Positions 12,676-13,267 of a stretch of DNA of 13,267 bases are shown one piece after another; position 1 is the first letter of the stretch, and every line of letters begins with the position of its first letter. Source of the stretch: Acidobacteriota bacterium (lineage in GTDB: Bacteria > Acidobacteriota > Blastocatellia > Pyrinomonadales > Pyrinomonadaceae); NCBI GenBank assembly GCA_023415725.1, contig JAEZJR010000291.1, forward strand, positions 1 to 13,267, read 5' to 3'. Both the position numbers and the translations under genes were made by a program. Below the pieces are notes generated by a model. The model searched no databases and was not told the origin of the DNA. It was given only the letters and a program-made list of their open reading frames with translations.

Positions 12676-13125
12676 ATGGACGCTTTCTTCCGCACATTGC
12701 CGGGTGTTTTCGAAGCGATCGACGCTTCCGACGAAGTGCGGCAGGCATTCGTTTACGCGGCGTGGAGGCGTGTTGCCGGCGCGCAACTGACCGAACGGAC
12801 CGTGCCGCTTTCGCTTGCGGGCAAACGGCTCGTGATAGCCGTCGCCGACAAGACGTGGCAGCGCAATCTCGAATCGCTCGCGTCGCAGCTGCTGTTCCGA
12901 CTGAACGCCACGCTCGGCCGGCCGCTTGTTGAGTTCATCGAATTTCGCATCGACGCCGCGGCCGTGGAAGCCGCGGTAGCTGGAGGCGACCGAAGGCAAA
13001 TGCGGCCCGATTCGACCGAGATCCCCCGCGAGGTCTCCGACTCCGCCGCCGCGATCAAGGACGACCAATTGCGAAAGGCCGTACTGAACGCTGCCGCTAA
13101 TTGCCTCTCGCGAAACAAGGAGTAG
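12676..13125 (+). CDS. DciA-like (DUF721) helicase-loading protein
   Basis: A 149-residue DUF721 protein. The family includes DciA, the ancestral loader or operator of the replicative helicase DnaB, which DnaC/DnaI replaced in E. coli and Bacillus. The core at about 5-95 shows the KH-like fold pattern: FVYAAWRRVAGAQLTERTVPLSLAGKRLVIAVADKTWQRNLESLASQLLFRLN, with W30 and G35 (family 'W-x2-V-x-G'), a 'L-x2-G-x-L-x-I-x-V' strand pair and W63. The following LVEFIEFRID strand completes the domain; the C-terminal third is low-complexity and probably disordered. It is divergent from maf and followed by gatC after 31 bases. The start at 12676 lies in AATGACAAATG with no Shine-Dalgarno sequence. DUF721 membership is solid; the DciA role rests on family knowledge. 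Confidence 0.82.
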   Translation: MDAFFRTLPGVFEAIDASDEVRQAFVYAAWRRVAGAQLTERTVPLSLAGKRLVIAVADKTWQRNLESLASQLLFRLNATLGRPLVEFIEFRIDAAAVEAAVAGGDRRQMRPDSTEIPREVSDSAAAIKDDQLRKAVLNAAANCLSRNKE

Positions 13126-13156
13126 ATTTCTCAGTGCCCCCTGTGGCAAAAGCAAA

Positions 13157-13267
13157 ATGGACGTCAGAAAAGTAGCAAAACTCGCCCATCTCGAGATCTC
13201 CGACGAAGAGGTCGCGCTCTACACGCCGCAGATGGCGGACATCGTGAAATACGTCGAGCAGCTCAAC
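13157..13267 (+). CDS. gatC: Glu-tRNA(Gln) amidotransferase subunit C (partial)
   Basis: The first 37 codons of gatC, cut by the window end. MDVRKVAKLAHLEISDEEV followed by YTPQMADIVKYVEQL matches the GatC N-terminus (usual 'V-x-KVA-x-LA-x-L-x-L-x-EEE' and 'Q-x-x-x-I-x-x-Y-x-x-x-L'). GatC is the small stabilising subunit of GatCAB, which amidates Glu-tRNA(Gln) and Asp-tRNA(Asn). Full length is normally about 95 residues; gatA would often follow. The ATG at 13157 is the only in-frame start after the DciA-like stop. An AAGGAG sequence is present but about 37 bases upstream, overlapping the end of the previous gene, so it is too far to serve this start. Confidence 0.92.
   Translation, partial: MDVRKVAKLAHLEISDEEVALYTPQMADIVKYVEQLN

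Overview
The window looks like a chromosomal housekeeping stretch from a free-living, moderately high-GC, Gram-negative-type bacterium. Gene content, protein style, the near-absence of Shine-Dalgarno sequences and the intergenic repeats would fit an Acidobacteriota (Blastocatellia/Pyrinomonadaceae-like) genome. That placement is inference: there is no rRNA or other decisive marker here.

Layout. (1) 48-2885, plus strand: uvrA, the damage-recognition ATPase of nucleotide excision repair. (2) 2931-8194, minus strand, read right to left: a Schlafen/AlbA_2 plus GHKL-ATPase protein, a Phd/YefM-RelE/ParE toxin-antitoxin pair, a polytopic GT-C-like membrane protein, an EntS-type MFS exporter, a DUF1801 protein and a DUF2695 protein. 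This run converges on uvrA. (3) 8195-8492: divergent promoter region. (4) 8493-11466, plus strand: folK, panB, panC and a secreted thioredoxin-fold protein without cysteines. FolK makes folate precursor, PanB consumes methylene-tetrahydrofolate, and PanC finishes pantothenate, so the first three genes form a coherent vitamin cluster. (5) 11533-12636, minus strand: maf, then a BrnT-type toxin and its overlapping antitoxin. It converges on the pan cluster across a bidirectional terminator with 22-bp arms. (6) 12676-13267, plus strand: a DciA-like (DUF721) replicative-helicase loader and the start of gatC, divergent from maf.

The genes themselves are mostly familiar. The less usual material lies between and inside them. 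There are three degenerate 7-bp tandem arrays of different consensus in two short intergenic gaps. A palindromic repeat-like element is read in frame inside the membrane protein. A two-hairpin leader precedes the cysteine-free thioredoxin-like gene. A 13-bp inverted repeat precedes the Phd-RelE operon. A maf promoter sits so close to the start codon that the mRNA should be nearly leaderless. I found no CRISPR array, insertion sequence, tRNA or rRNA, and no multi-gene system that I would call new.
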